Shown here: one piece after another, positions 10,901 through 19,412 of the stretch | Layout: each line of letters starts with the position of its first letter | Position numbering within the stretch: the stretch's first letter is position 1 | Source of the DNA: a virus | Virus record (IMG/VR): IMGVR_UViG_3300034103_001746 | Span: 62,001-126,000 of that record | Length of the DNA: 64,000 nt | Direction: 5' to 3' (one strand) | Made by a program: the position numbers and the translations under genes | Notes under the pieces: generated by a model | The model's input: the letters and a program-made list of their open reading frames with translations, nothing else | The model's database searches: none | Told to the model about the DNA's origin: nothing

Positions 10901-12191
10901 ATATGCTACAACTGGAGGTAATTTATTAAGTCAAACTGTTTATCCTCATAATGTATTATTTAGTAGTTCTAATTCTTGGGCTAGTGGTAGTACCAAGTTT
11001 AGATGGGTAGACTCACAATCAACACTAGTGTTGGGTCCAACATCGGGATTAGTTTCTACAACTATTTCTACTAATCCTATTGATACCACATATAACATTG
11101 TTCTAAGTTCAGATTCTACTATTAATACATCATTTAATAATAGGGGTTTATCAAATGTATTTTCAGTTTATAGATCTGGTGATGCTGGAACCGCTAGTAG
11201 ACAAGGATTCCACATTTTACCAAACAGCGGACAAGTTGGTATCAACACTACTACTGGTACAATCCTCGGTAGTGATGCTTCCTTATATGTTAATGGTAAA
11301 ATAGCCACTAATGGATTAAAACTTTTAACAAACCCCGCCACCGGCCTGTATTTAAGAACAACGTCTAATGGAGATATTATTACTGGTGGTTTAGATATAT
11401 CTGTTGGTTTTAGTGGCTCGTATCCTATGAGAGCCACAACCAATAATGTCACTAATGTGGTCACTATAGATATTAATCCGCTCAAACCTAATGGGTCTTC
11501 TTATGAAGTATCAGAGTATGGTAGAACTTTAGTTCATAATGGAACAAATTGGACAGTTGGTTCTGGATTACAAGTATGGCAAGATACTAATGGTAATGGC
11601 ATTAAAGGATTATCATTAGGATATGGAACATCTTTAGGGGGATCAGATGATGGTAATCCAAATTCCTACAATGGAATAGTATCTGCTGGCGGATCTTTTA
11701 ATTTGGGTAGTCCTCTTAAACGAGGATCATCACAATTTAGTCAATTCTTCTTAAGAACTAGATCTTCTGATACTAATCAAACACCATATTTAACCATGGA
11801 TTGGCAAACCACCAATGCAACAGCTCGTAGTTCTAGTAACACTATCAAATTCCCCGCTGCTAAACACGGCGTTTGGACATATACAGCATATGTAAATGTT
11901 CTTTGGGCAGATAACTTAGGAAATAATAAGGGCGCTGGAGGATATATTTTACAAGGCACTATAGCTAATATAGATAATACTATTACTCAAGTTGGTAGTG
12001 GAACCATTATTAAGAATGTAACTAATACAACGCCGGCAAATAATGTGTCTATAGAATTAAATACATATGGTGGATTTAATGCAATGGATCTTAGAGCATC
12101 TGGTGTGGCTGGATACGTAATGTTGTGGTCTGCAACAGTTAATCTGAATCAGCTTCATTGGTCAACATCAGAAGCCTTTACGGCCACATAA
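7923..12191 (+). CDS. Large tail fibre / adhesin with YadA-head-like repeats
   Basis: A 1,422-residue virion protein, probably a receptor-binding fibre or tail appendage. Near the N-terminus (about residues 55-75), and again near residue 830, there is an LGI-x(3-5)-P-x(3)-L-x-V type module typical of phage fibres (GRLGIGTGLPDAVLHV; SRLGINNTVPRSSLDVSG). Between them, roughly residues 170-640, run many short repeats of the form NNxVSGxxxxxIG, the pattern of the left-handed beta-roll of YadA-like trimeric adhesin heads. The C-terminal third has a different, beta-rich composition. I see no C-terminal intramolecular chaperone (S74 type). The start is an ATG 25 bases after the tape-measure stop, with AAAAGGG upstream. 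A trimeric fibre is inferred, not shown. Confidence 0.7.
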   Translation: MSQNITTETLYIGTGVPYNNIISASGGTNTVFNQNKLNIDFEVRGTGNYASLYYDASTGRLGIGTGLPDAVLHVIAPCAKDGLIVESITNCPTGVTLLLVHNPQTPPQTGSYPAMITLAGRDTNYNEIAYGQIKSRILSPVTSATSGEILFLVDHTGVAKEVFVAGLTNLVLGANNSVSGFSYEVLGHKNIGSGNYYLTIGSNNSGSLMTNSLNIGNDNILRGPQIFAISNDSVLNGSGLFVLGLDNTVSGNNSVFCGSAIYATGSNSLFVANNSIVRGSYGVGLVQNAMVSGLSGVILGTNSFVSGNNNIAIGNDNAIVGSSTNAIGSSVVSSGNRNVVFGNDVFLSGHNLIAIGSNQIASGINNGIFIGNDFDLLNTENVLYVGFNNTTESGLVNSVVLGANNDLDNGSLSNVILLGQYNLTKDIYNSVIIGNTNNTSGTLKNNILIGSGNALIANNYNNIFLGALNNQTGVYINSQGEVSGNARAINANNTNSISIGTNNLSTLSNSNVFVGNKNIVSGLNVSVLGSFNNTRNTNRVYILGNSNYVEGENLIILGKNILALGKDIIGMNNTNSPMDIYGSGSVSIGNNTVVCSGIAVGYGNNMNGVSGLIYGKNNTLGLAKHMFTFSTITPSQLNINGLVGAFYKANDEVLVQVKNPAGTDNLYKFQLNSVVEDVFNTTTTLNLGGVINTAGLSNRYYAINNSFDDNNNPTITGSGIVIALKNYEESKFYGSNNIVVGSTNTVRYSDSIIIGNKNVSSGNNSIVIGHNISGVNDGAVHIGTSNANKLILDNEQIVINSGTVQEKIVIRGYNGNIVEYHDLINSRLGINNTVPRSSLDVSGTVTAEAFRMGLSTTSGSVLTANSSGIASWVLPVNLSGTNQGLLFRVSDKVASGIDSIRYVSASTGINFYDNIYILRNSGIIINADKGSNILPVNFTIWGSGAAFAPKLLEVIPGQNITNFYQFTADSGSLTGLSVNTALNVPRSLTGTFLYATTGGNLLSQTVYPHNVLFSSSNSWASGSTKFRWVDSQSTLVLGPTSGLVSTTISTNPIDTTYNIVLSSDSTINTSFNNRGLSNVFSVYRSGDAGTASRQGFHILPNSGQVGINTTTGTILGSDASLYVNGKIATNGLKLLTNPATGLYLRTTSNGDIITGGLDISVGFSGSYPMRATTNNVTNVVTIDINPLKPNGSSYEVSEYGRTLVHNGTNWTVGSGLQVWQDTNGNGIKGLSLGYGTSLGGSDDGNPNSYNGIVSAGGSFNLGSPLKRGSSQFSQFFLRTRSSDTNQTPYLTMDWQTTNATARSSSNTIKFPAAKHGVWTYTAYVNVLWADNLGNNKGAGGYILQGTIANIDNTITQVGSGTIIKNVTNTTPANNVSIELNTYGGFNAMDLRASGVAGYVMLWSATVNLNQLHWSTSEAFTAT

Positions 12192-12229
12192 TAGTAATAA
12201 GGAATTATTTTAATAGGAAAAAATAATAT

Positions 12230-13831
12230 ATGTCATATATTAAATATGGATTATTTAATTTTATAGCAGATAGTGGGTATCCTGTTCCTCAAATATCTAT
12301 TTCTGTTGATCAAGACAGAGATGGTGGTGGTAGGATTATTGGCTCAAAAACTGTTGTTACATTAGAAGGTGTTATATATTCAGCTAGTGGTAGCAGGGGT
12401 TTTGAATCTTTAACATCTAAAGAAAATGGACTCAGAGAAGCTTTTAAATCTGATGGACAAATGCTTCAAATTGGTTGCACCGGTACCGGTGGCTCTAATT
12501 TACCTCCATACTTTTCTGGATATCCAAAAGTTAATAGATATTCAGCAGAAAAAACTGATAATTATTGGGTGAATACTATTAATTATAGCATTGAGCTACA
12601 GATAGAAAGTAGCGGCAATGGTAGTGGTATTTTTGCTGTAACTAGTACTCAAGATGAGTGGAATATAGAAATATTAGACGATACATCTTTTGTGAATAAT
12701 CCAGTAGGGGGTTCTGTACTAAGACAAGCTCTATCGATTCCTGATGGGACTGGTTTTCCAACATATAGAGTAAGCAGAACGTTAGGGGCTGTCGGTAAAT
12801 ATATTCCGACGGGTGGTAATGGTGGCCTGAGCGCAGTAGACAATGCTAAAAAATGGGTTCTATATCAAGCTTCTAGTGGTTTAACTTTAAGTGGAATAAT
12901 TAATGGATTACAATTATATAACTTTACTAGATCGATTAGTGTTAGTGATGTTGATGGGTCTTATAGATTAACAGATAATTGGATTGCTGTACCATCTGGC
13001 GCATTAAGCGGAAATTATGTAGAATCTTATACTGTTGAAAGTTCATTGGATAATAGTTATCTTCGCAGCGTGGTGATCAATGGTACAATTAAAGGATTAG
13101 AACCGTTTAATACTGGAGCAATTTATCAAAACAATACTATTGGATCTGGTATTAGCGGCAGTATATATCCAACTGTAGCCGGTCCTGTAAGAGTAACTAA
13201 TACTAGTAAATTTGATAAAGCTGTTAGTGGGTATTCTGGAGTGAAATCCTTAATTTACAATAGGGCCCAGTCTTTTATAGAAAAACAAAATAATACTTCA
13301 GGTATTTTTAGACGTTTTTTTGGTAGAGACGAAGCTATGCTTAATCCTTTACCATTATCTATAACAGAAGGATATAATCCCACAGAGGGATCTGTAACAT
13401 ATAGTTGGACATTTAATAACAGACCATTAAATTTAGTAAGTGGTTCGATTAGCGAAGTTTTAACAGTTAATGATAATTTTCCAACACAACAAGTAGCAGA
13501 AATTTTTGTACTAGGTAGAAGACTTGGTCCTATATTACAGGATTTGGGTACATATACTACAGCAAGCAGAGATGTAAACTTTGAAGTTGTTATGTTGCGC
13601 CCAACAGGTTTAAATGGATTAAGGTTTCCAAAAACTGCTTATACTGCTATTACAGGTATAGTAGAAACATTTAATCCAGCCTATTTATTTGGTGCTGGTG
13701 GTCAATGCAAATCTTTTGTGAAAAATAATACTGAAAATTGGAGCGTATCAGAAGGTAGATTTGTTAAAACTAAAGGTTGGTCATGGACAAAATGTGATGA
13801 TATTCCTGGAACAAATCCCAATGTGGGATAA
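12230..13831 (+). CDS. Conserved virion protein, probably tail or baseplate
   Basis: A 533-residue protein with no signal peptide or membrane segment. It is beta-rich with repeated tail-like phrases: SISVDQDRDGGGRIIGSK near residue 24, a central region alternating strands and turns (about residues 235-300), and a C-terminal segment with VTYSWTFNNRP and EIFVLGRRLGPILQDLGTY. I recall similar phrases from large virion proteins of uncultured environmental myoviruses, without being able to confirm a family. It lies between the fibre gene and the hub-like gene, where baseplate or distal-tail components usually sit. The ATG at 12230 follows an AGGA about 11 bases upstream. A specific role cannot be assigned. 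Confidence 0.55.
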   Translation: MSYIKYGLFNFIADSGYPVPQISISVDQDRDGGGRIIGSKTVVTLEGVIYSASGSRGFESLTSKENGLREAFKSDGQMLQIGCTGTGGSNLPPYFSGYPKVNRYSAEKTDNYWVNTINYSIELQIESSGNGSGIFAVTSTQDEWNIEILDDTSFVNNPVGGSVLRQALSIPDGTGFPTYRVSRTLGAVGKYIPTGGNGGLSAVDNAKKWVLYQASSGLTLSGIINGLQLYNFTRSISVSDVDGSYRLTDNWIAVPSGALSGNYVESYTVESSLDNSYLRSVVINGTIKGLEPFNTGAIYQNNTIGSGISGSIYPTVAGPVRVTNTSKFDKAVSGYSGVKSLIYNRAQSFIEKQNNTSGIFRRFFGRDEAMLNPLPLSITEGYNPTEGSVTYSWTFNNRPLNLVSGSISEVLTVNDNFPTQQVAEIFVLGRRLGPILQDLGTYTTASRDVNFEVVMLRPTGLNGLRFPKTAYTAITGIVETFNPAYLFGAGGQCKSFVKNNTENWSVSEGRFVKTKGWSWTKCDDIPGTNPNVG

Positions 13832-13843
13832 TGAGGAGTGTAA

Positions 13844-16800
13844 ATGGCATACTGTAATTTACCGGAAAAAATAGTAGGACCATACAACCAAGTATTGTTT
13901 TTAGGTTGTAGTGTTACTAGTTTTAATTGTAATTTAGGCTGGGGAGCAGAACAAAGTACTCTTAATGTAAATCTAGTAGAAGATAAATGTTTTCATCCAC
14001 AATCTAATGAGTATAGTCCAGTTGATGTTAAATTAAATACATTAGTACAACAAGATGATAATATAGAGGGTGGAACGGCATTTAAGAAAAAAGCAGATGA
14101 CTCGTATGAAACATTAGATCCAACAAAAGCTCTTCATAAGAATATTGCTTTTCAAATGAAGGGTCTCGAAGATGCTAGAGATCAAGAAAATATAGAGTTA
14201 TCACCAGAATTTAAAGATTATGGCAAATTATGTTATGATATTAATGGCAATAGAGTATACTGGAGAGATCCAGATCCTATGTTTATAGGACTTTCTGGAG
14301 CATTTCATCCTAGTGGCTTAGATATTTTAGGTACTCCAGTAAGATTTAAATTTAATAATTTTAGTTTTGGCGGGTTGGTTTCTTCTTGGAAACAAAATGG
14401 TTCTCAAGGAGGTTCTCGTTCTTTTGAAGTTGAGATCAAAAGTTTTGCTAGTCTCTTAAATGGTTGTCAATTAATAGTTAGTAAATATGCTGGTACAGTT
14501 TGTGGCATTGTACCTAACACTAATATTCCTACAAATCCTATTGATAAAAACATAGCAATGCCGATGCCATATAACATAGATAATACAACCACTCCTCCCA
14601 CGTTTTATTTTTTTGATCATAGAGCTTCCATAGAACAAGGTAACATTCCCAATGTTTTTAATATATTTGGATATCTAGAATATTTAGGATACAAAGATAA
14701 AATATATGGTAATGCTGGAGTGACTGATGAGGGTATTAGGGCTCAATATATTTATGATGCTTTAATTACACTATTGAGTCCAAATAATGAAAATCATGTA
14801 GATAATAAAGGTCCTTTTTCTCCTTATGGGGCTATAATATCTCGCTCAGTTAGGGTCAACGGCACGTCTGATCAAATCGATCCATTAAATCTTATATTAA
14901 ATGCTTTTGATGGTGGACAAATTAATTTAACACACATGGGGATATGTCCTAATTCTGTAGCCATAGATAATTATCGTAGATGTCGTTTAAAACTGGATTT
15001 ATCTGAGGTGCCAAGACCACCAAAGTGGTTAAGGATGCAAGGGCCAGTAATCAGTCTGATGCAGTTTATTACTGAAATTTGTGACGGGACTGGTTTTGAC
15101 TTTTTTATTGATTTTATATATCCTACAACCGAACAAATTCAGCAAAATATTTCTGGTACCATTAAAATACGTACTGTTTCTAGGAGAAAACAACCAAAGA
15201 AGGATCAAATTGAAAAATTAATTGAATATTTAACTAATAATGGGGGAGTTTCTTCTTATACTAAAGGCAAAGAATTTACTGATGTTAATACCAGAACAAT
15301 GTATGTTGGAGGAAAACAAAAAAGATTATTGCAATTAAAATGTACACGATTAGCATTCAAGCAAAATACTTTGATATATGATCCTTGGGCTAATAATGGC
15401 AATGGGGCGATGATCAATTATGATCAACTACCTGCTGTCGGGTCTACTCCTAATCAATTAAGAATGCCAAATACATCATCTACTAGAAGATACTCTTTTA
15501 AATATATTGGTGGAGCTGCTGTTGCTAGCGAATCAGCGACATTCGATAATTCGGTTAATTTTGTTAATGCTGCGGATTCTAGACATATATCACAGGGTAA
15601 CTATTATCCTGCGGTTAATCTAGCGGAGGCTCAGGGGTTTTTGGGTAGTATTGGTCCGATAGGAAAAAACATAGAGTTATATAAAGATACCATATGTCCT
15701 TATTTTGGTGTTGGATCTAACGGATTAATACGTCAAGTATATTTTGATAAAAATATGGGTCAAATGCAAATTATTTTTCAAACAGCTGATGTACAACAAT
15801 TAACATCTCTTCCATTGTCTAACTATAATCCATATTCAGCAGCGGGTCAAGTTACGGGCACCACATCTAGTAGTCCAATATTTTTAGTTTTGGAAAATGA
15901 ACTTAGAGCTGCTGCTGGAGGATTTAAATCTTGGCTAGATTACTGTTTTGGCAATTTGTTTACTACAGATATCGCAGAAATTTTATATAAAGGATTTCGT
16001 GATAAATACGGATTTGGTTTTATTCCTAATGGATCTGTAGCCATGTTTGCTAATCTAAAAAACGAGTTTTTAACAGGCATCAGTTTGATTCACGCTAAAG
16101 CATCTCAAAAAACAATTATTCGTAACGGAAGACCTATGCAAGTTAATCTTTCTGATTTAGCTCCTCATTTTAAAGCTTTGTATAAAGACTTAGAAAATAT
16201 TCATCAATTTTTTCAAAATGTTGCTAACGAGCATTATGGTAAACAATTTATGATTAGAATACCAGAGTTAGCATGGTATAGGGATTTATCTACTGCTTAT
16301 GATAACAATAACCAGCCCATCATTTTAGACTATGATGAGGATGGATATCCAATTTATGCTGTAGAAGGCACAGGCAAAGTTTTTACAAATTATTCTATAT
16401 CTACAGATGGGGCATGGGAGGAACCAGGAAATTTTATAGATGACGCTCTAGTTGTTGGAGGAACAAGAGTTTCAGCCATGTCTGACGATTCAGGTAAAAT
16501 TCCTTGTATATTAGGCTATAATGCTTCATTAGAGAAAGATTATTCTAGACAGTGGAATAGGCAACAGTTTTTAGCAGCTTTATCAGTAAGAAGATTTAGT
16601 GATGTATCGTTTAATTGTGTTACAGACTGGGCGTTTGTCTTACAAAATATGTTGAGCGATCCAGATTTACAGGACGCTAATCATTATTTTATGTCATTGA
16701 GACATAGTTTACCTCCAGAAGAATATTCTTTGCTATCTTATATCGCGCCCGCCGTTCCTTTTACTACCGCACATGGATTAACTATTCCAGATGATAGTAA

Positions 16801-17767
16801 ATATAAGCTATATGTTAGAGGTAATCCGAGTGCGGATATACAATTTTTAACACCAGATTACGGAGATGCCAGAGCCATCGTTTCTGTATCATCTCCAATT
16901 TTTATTGGACAAGATAAGCATGGTGTTGATTATAATGTCATGGCAATGGGGGCGCAAGATAGTTTATTAAGACTAGTTAATGGAGCAAGCATTCCGGTGA
17001 TATTAGCTGGTTTAAGTATAGGATCTGCTGGCGCTACCACGATTCTAGGAGGTCTTGGTCCAAATCCTATTTCAAATGCTTTAATGGGTACTAATTTCCC
17101 CGAGGCTATTCGTAATTTACAAATGGTTCATGGTTCATTTTGGGGAGATGAGGCCAGGGAGCATGACGATAACAGTCGCACAATTGAAAAAATTCTACCC
17201 AAAGCTGCTATTCCTATGTTTTGTGCCTTGCCTATTGAATTTAATGATTTTGTTTATGGTCCATGGATTAATCATCCTGGTTTAATTGCTAGTACTATTT
17301 TTCCAGATTCCACAGATGCAAATGTGCATAGGTTAGAAGTAGAAAATTTAGTGGGTGGAGTTAAGGTTTCTGTTGATGAAAGTTTAGTTCCATGGAATTA
17401 TGGTGGTATGACAGCTCTGGACGAAGCTGTAATGCTTAAAATTGCTGATGAAGTTAATTATCAACAAACACTAGAAATGGGAACGATACAAATTCCTGGT
17501 TTTGACAATTTTAGTTTAGGCGATATGATAAAATATTATGGTAATTTATTTGATGGTCCAATTATTAATAGTATTCAAGTTCAGATAGGAGAAGGTGGAA
17601 TTACTACAACATATAATTTTAGAACCTATCTAAGAAAATTAGGACTTTTTAATAAAGAAAATGCAGAAAGACTTAAAGCTATTAATCAAGAAGCTATTAA
17701 ACGTAATAAAGAAATTAACACTAAATTATTACAATTATCATCCAAAATAAATATTAAAATTTTATAA
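13844..17767 (+). CDS. Large hub-like tail/baseplate protein
   Basis: A 1,307-residue virion protein starting at ATG after a strong GAGGAG ribosome site. The N-terminus (VLFLGCSVTSFNCNLGWGAE, then LNVNLVED) and the following GLVSSWKQNGS ... FEVEIKSF stretch resemble the first domain of tail hub proteins (T4 gp27, gpD, VgrG type), where two beta-barrels form the hub ring. The end carries SIQVQIGEGGITTTYNFRTY, a phrase common near the end of large hub-like proteins, followed by a charged helix of about 45 residues. The middle region, including a stretch around residues 380-460, is unassigned. Position after the tape measure and fibre fits a hub or tail-tip role. No lysozyme or peptidase motif is evident. 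The hub assignment rests on pattern recognition only. Confidence 0.55.
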   Translation: MAYCNLPEKIVGPYNQVLFLGCSVTSFNCNLGWGAEQSTLNVNLVEDKCFHPQSNEYSPVDVKLNTLVQQDDNIEGGTAFKKKADDSYETLDPTKALHKNIAFQMKGLEDARDQENIELSPEFKDYGKLCYDINGNRVYWRDPDPMFIGLSGAFHPSGLDILGTPVRFKFNNFSFGGLVSSWKQNGSQGGSRSFEVEIKSFASLLNGCQLIVSKYAGTVCGIVPNTNIPTNPIDKNIAMPMPYNIDNTTTPPTFYFFDHRASIEQGNIPNVFNIFGYLEYLGYKDKIYGNAGVTDEGIRAQYIYDALITLLSPNNENHVDNKGPFSPYGAIISRSVRVNGTSDQIDPLNLILNAFDGGQINLTHMGICPNSVAIDNYRRCRLKLDLSEVPRPPKWLRMQGPVISLMQFITEICDGTGFDFFIDFIYPTTEQIQQNISGTIKIRTVSRRKQPKKDQIEKLIEYLTNNGGVSSYTKGKEFTDVNTRTMYVGGKQKRLLQLKCTRLAFKQNTLIYDPWANNGNGAMINYDQLPAVGSTPNQLRMPNTSSTRRYSFKYIGGAAVASESATFDNSVNFVNAADSRHISQGNYYPAVNLAEAQGFLGSIGPIGKNIELYKDTICPYFGVGSNGLIRQVYFDKNMGQMQIIFQTADVQQLTSLPLSNYNPYSAAGQVTGTTSSSPIFLVLENELRAAAGGFKSWLDYCFGNLFTTDIAEILYKGFRDKYGFGFIPNGSVAMFANLKNEFLTGISLIHAKASQKTIIRNGRPMQVNLSDLAPHFKALYKDLENIHQFFQNVANEHYGKQFMIRIPELAWYRDLSTAYDNNNQPIILDYDEDGYPIYAVEGTGKVFTNYSISTDGAWEEPGNFIDDALVVGGTRVSAMSDDSGKIPCILGYNASLEKDYSRQWNRQQFLAALSVRRFSDVSFNCVTDWAFVLQNMLSDPDLQDANHYFMSLRHSLPPEEYSLLSYIAPAVPFTTAHGLTIPDDSKYKLYVRGNPSADIQFLTPDYGDARAIVSVSSPIFIGQDKHGVDYNVMAMGAQDSLLRLVNGASIPVILAGLSIGSAGATTILGGLGPNPISNALMGTNFPEAIRNLQMVHGSFWGDEAREHDDNSRTIEKILPKAAIPMFCALPIEFNDFVYGPWINHPGLIASTIFPDSTDANVHRLEVENLVGGVKVSVDESLVPWNYGGMTALDEAVMLKIADEVNYQQTLEMGTIQIPGFDNFSLGDMIKYYGNLFDGPIINSIQVQIGEGGITTTYNFRTYLRKLGLFNKENAERLKAINQEAIKRNKEINTKLLQLSSKINIKIL

Positions 17768-17778
17768 TAGGATTGAAT

Positions 17779-19410
17779 ATGTATACCAATCTTCCCAATG
17801 TTCTTATAGGAATGAATTTTTTTACTGTTCATAGCAGTGCAGAAATATCTAAACAAAGACAATTAGATTTTTCTCCAGAATGGCTAGAAAGACCATATAA
17901 TCCCACCCAAGATATATCTTTTACCCCAAAAGATTATCCAAGAGTTCAGACAAATATCAATCTTAGATCTAATGACGATTGTGCAGAAGAGCTTATTGAG
18001 GGGTATTCAGCTAAGTCTATGATGAGTTTAGATGGTATTTTTTCGCCAATATCATTTTATCCCACACCATATAGCGCCACATTTAATATTACTAAATATC
18101 CAACGCCAAGTTGTCCTTTTTGTTTTGGCACTAAATCCTATACATATAAACTAGAAAATGATAATTTACAACTTAATATGAATGGGGTTAAAGAAATATC
18201 TAATCAAGAATCTGATATAACCAGAATTTGTCCATTTTGTGAATCTATAAATACAAAATTAGATAAACAATATATTGGTGTCTCGCCAAGAGAAACTATG
18301 CCACCCTTCATTATCGCTAGTGGAGACGATCTAACAATTATATCTAAACTACCAACTACGGGATCAAGCGGCATACCTATTATTAACTATGCTACTCTTA
18401 ATCCAGTAGTATTATCTGGTGGTGAATTTAGTAATTTTCAAAATAAACAGAGCGGGGATTTAACAGGACATTCTATTGATTTGGTGGGTTTTGGATTAAC
18501 TGTACCTAGACAAGTAGACGGCATAAGGCCATCATTTTCATCAAATATTGATAGATCATATGCTGATTACGATTTAAATTTAGTGTCTTGGAGACAAGAC
18601 ATCATGAGTAAAGGTATTCCTGTGCCAGAAATACCACCTATAGCTAATAATATGAGATTTTTTGGTTTGCGCGGACCATTAATGGTTCATGGGTGGGGTT
18701 ATGATGTTGAGGGTTTTCCTGTACCAAATTCTTCAGGAGAGCCGTTAATTCAAAATGGTCAGGTTGTCAGAGATTCTAATGGTAATATCTTAGGTAAAAA
18801 TCAAAAATGGATTAGTACCGCAAATGGGGGATACTGGTCCAAACCATATAAAGAAAATACTTTTTATAAAGGTTGGGCACAACAGCCTGGATCTTGGCCG
18901 GTTGGACCTATAGACTTAAGATGGGATGAAATTGGAGGAGTATGGACAGTAGGAGCTAGCTATAAGCCGGTTTATGTTGTTATAGAAGAAGATTTGGTGG
19001 GTACTAGACCATCAAGAGGTGAACTCATAGATAGTACTTATGATAATAATCCTTTACCAGACCAATTAAGAAGATTAGTTTTTGTGAAAGATTCATTGGG
19101 TATGTATCCGGCTCCACGAGGAGCGGCTCTTTATTGTAAATATAACTCGAATAACGGTTTTTATGAGCCTATAGGACACAGACCGTTCGTAACATCTGGA
19201 AATATTTTATCTGCCAATACTGTTGAAGTTTATAAAATATATAGTAAGCCGAATAATCCAGATATCAGACTATCAGATGATCCAAAATTAGAAAAATATG
19301 AAACCCTATATAAAAATCCTTTGGAGTATAATATTACAGTAGGAGATATAGGATTATTTACATTTTTAGATGGATACTGGACATTGTATTCTTACAATCC
19401 AGATAAATAA
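17779..19410 (+). CDS. Virion-associated protein with a zinc-ribbon-like cysteine pair set
   Basis: A 543-residue protein read from ATG 17779, which has AGGA six bases upstream. An in-frame TTG at 17773 touches that AGGA and is less likely. Two CPFC motifs (about residues 112-115 and 154-157) form a likely zinc ribbon in the N-terminal third. The rest is beta-rich and Trp/Gly/Pro-rich, with phrases such as GPIDLRWDEIGGVWTVGASY that look like adapter or surface modules of virion proteins. It ends three bases before the next gene starts and belongs to the rightward tail block. I do not recognise a family and give no precise role. Confidence 0.5.
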   Translation: MYTNLPNVLIGMNFFTVHSSAEISKQRQLDFSPEWLERPYNPTQDISFTPKDYPRVQTNINLRSNDDCAEELIEGYSAKSMMSLDGIFSPISFYPTPYSATFNITKYPTPSCPFCFGTKSYTYKLENDNLQLNMNGVKEISNQESDITRICPFCESINTKLDKQYIGVSPRETMPPFIIASGDDLTIISKLPTTGSSGIPIINYATLNPVVLSGGEFSNFQNKQSGDLTGHSIDLVGFGLTVPRQVDGIRPSFSSNIDRSYADYDLNLVSWRQDIMSKGIPVPEIPPIANNMRFFGLRGPLMVHGWGYDVEGFPVPNSSGEPLIQNGQVVRDSNGNILGKNQKWISTANGGYWSKPYKENTFYKGWAQQPGSWPVGPIDLRWDEIGGVWTVGASYKPVYVVIEEDLVGTRPSRGELIDSTYDNNPLPDQLRRLVFVKDSLGMYPAPRGAALYCKYNSNNGFYEPIGHRPFVTSGNILSANTVEVYKIYSKPNNPDIRLSDDPKLEKYETLYKNPLEYNITVGDIGLFTFLDGYWTLYSYNPDK

Positions 19411-19412
19411 TT

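Noticed and set aside
7923-12191. Diversity-generating retroelement target in the fibre gene
   Set aside because: No reverse transcriptase and no template repeat are visible in the window.
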